Assembly: GCA_041690995.1 (NCBI GenBank)
Contig: JBEPVM010000006.1
Coordinates: 1 to 53,075 of the forward strand
Direction of reading: 5' to 3'
Source of the DNA: UBA4722 sp041690995
Lineage (GTDB): Bacteria > Pseudomonadota > Gammaproteobacteria > DSM-16500
Length of the DNA stretch: 53,075 nt
Part shown: piece after piece, positions 52,829 to 53,075 of the stretch
Position numbering within the stretch: position 1 is the stretch's first letter
Layout: every line of letters starts with the position of its first letter
Notes under the pieces: model-generated
Databases searched by the model: none
What the model was told of the DNA's origin: nothing
The model's input: only the letters and a program-made list of their open reading frames with translations
Program-made: the position numbers and the translations under genes

Positions 52829-53021
52829 ATATCACACTCATGTAAAAAAGCGCATTTTATTACATCTCACAAACGATTACAGTAAAATATGCCTCGAATA
52901 TTTGCAGATTAAACTATTAACCTGGGCAAGAAATTATTATTTTAAAAACCTTCGCGAATGACAAATATTTTTTAGCATTTCTTTATTTTAATTCTATCGA
53001 GACTCACGATTCTGGCTTATC
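52829..53021. other. Intergenic, upstream of queC
   Basis: AT-rich with no recognisable gene. It carries the queC promoter region and runs into the terminal repeat. Nothing else was seen. Confidence 0.3.
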
Positions 53022-53074
53022 TATTAAATGACAATTAGCTTTGCCGATCGCGACAACTAACGTTGCCGATTAAA
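53022..53074. repeat. Right terminal inverted repeat (IS-end-like)
   Basis: Inverted copy of positions 1-53 with 9 differences. Its inner boundary is TATTAAATGACAATTAGC, matching the inverted left end. The sub-units TAGCTTTGC and TAACGTTGC are about 21 bases apart. The pair would be the left and right ends of one element type lying outside the window. Confidence 0.7.
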
Positions 53075-53075
53075 T

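Noticed and set aside
1..53075. The whole window as a self-mobile transposon
   Set aside because: No transposase, resolvase or integrase gene is inside; the terminal repeats fit IS ends outside the window better.
1..53075. tRNA, rRNA, tmRNA or CRISPR arrays
   Set aside because: No cloverleaf-like block, rRNA core or regularly spaced repeats with unique spacers were seen, apart from the iterons.

Overview
The window is AT-rich, densely coded DNA from a gammaproteobacterium, most likely a host-associated member of Legionellales (Legionella/Coxiella/Rickettsiella/Berkiella-like). I infer this from three things: eukaryote-directed effector-type genes (a SopB/SidF-like phosphoinositide phosphatase motif protein, an AnkH-like ankyrin/cysteine-protease protein, a SET-domain methyltransferase); gammaproteobacterial core genes (fis, proQ-like, uup, fabV, queC); and vitamin genes typical of intracellular bacteria. 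No tRNA, rRNA, CRISPR array or complete transposase was seen.

The replicon looks like a plasmid or chromid, or an integrated plasmid. An iteron-type Rep_3 initiator (14235-15608) has five 21-22 bp spaced iterons at its start. It is divergent from a parA-parB-accessory cluster (15855-18101). Around this backbone sit many genes normally found on chromosomes. Both window ends carry the same 53-bp inverted repeat (44/53 identical), which looks like the ends of an insertion sequence lying outside the window, so the assembly probably breaks in, or circularises through, that element.

Layout: 0.2-5.5 kb is accessory (effector-like gene, small secreted protein, BrnT/BrnA toxin-antitoxin cassette between direct repeats, membrane-protein gene broken by an amber codon). 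5.6-14 kb holds an RNA-processing hydrolase, GIY-YIG protein, fis, proQ-like, two L,D-transpeptidases, bioH, hpf and bioF. 14-18 kb is the replication/partition core. 18-23 kb holds a hydrolase/DUF1289 pair, an SPFH protein and three phage-type regulators, two of them paralogous S24 repressors facing away from a shared operator region. 23-32.6 kb holds thiD, hemH, a cNMP-binding protein, a SET / phospholipid-methyltransferase / variant P-type ATPase operon, an effector-like coiled-coil protein, fabV, a PanG-like reductase and a cold-shock gene. 32.8-35.5 kb is bioC-bioD-bioA. 35.5-40.7 kb holds small-gene remnants, uup, the AnkH-like gene and a third L,D-transpeptidase. 41-46 kb holds glnII, bioB and panB-panC-panD-coaX. 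46-53 kb holds queH, a desaturase, an APC transporter, a methyltransferase-TPR protein, a GacA/LetA-type regulator, a second cold-shock gene and queC.

Functionally the window encodes a complete biotin route from malonyl-ACP methyl ester (BioC, BioH, BioF, BioA, BioD, BioB), split over four loci, and a complete pantothenate route (PanB, probable PanG, PanC, PanD) plus pantothenate kinase CoaX. These would make the replicon a cofactor-supply element beside its host-interaction genes.
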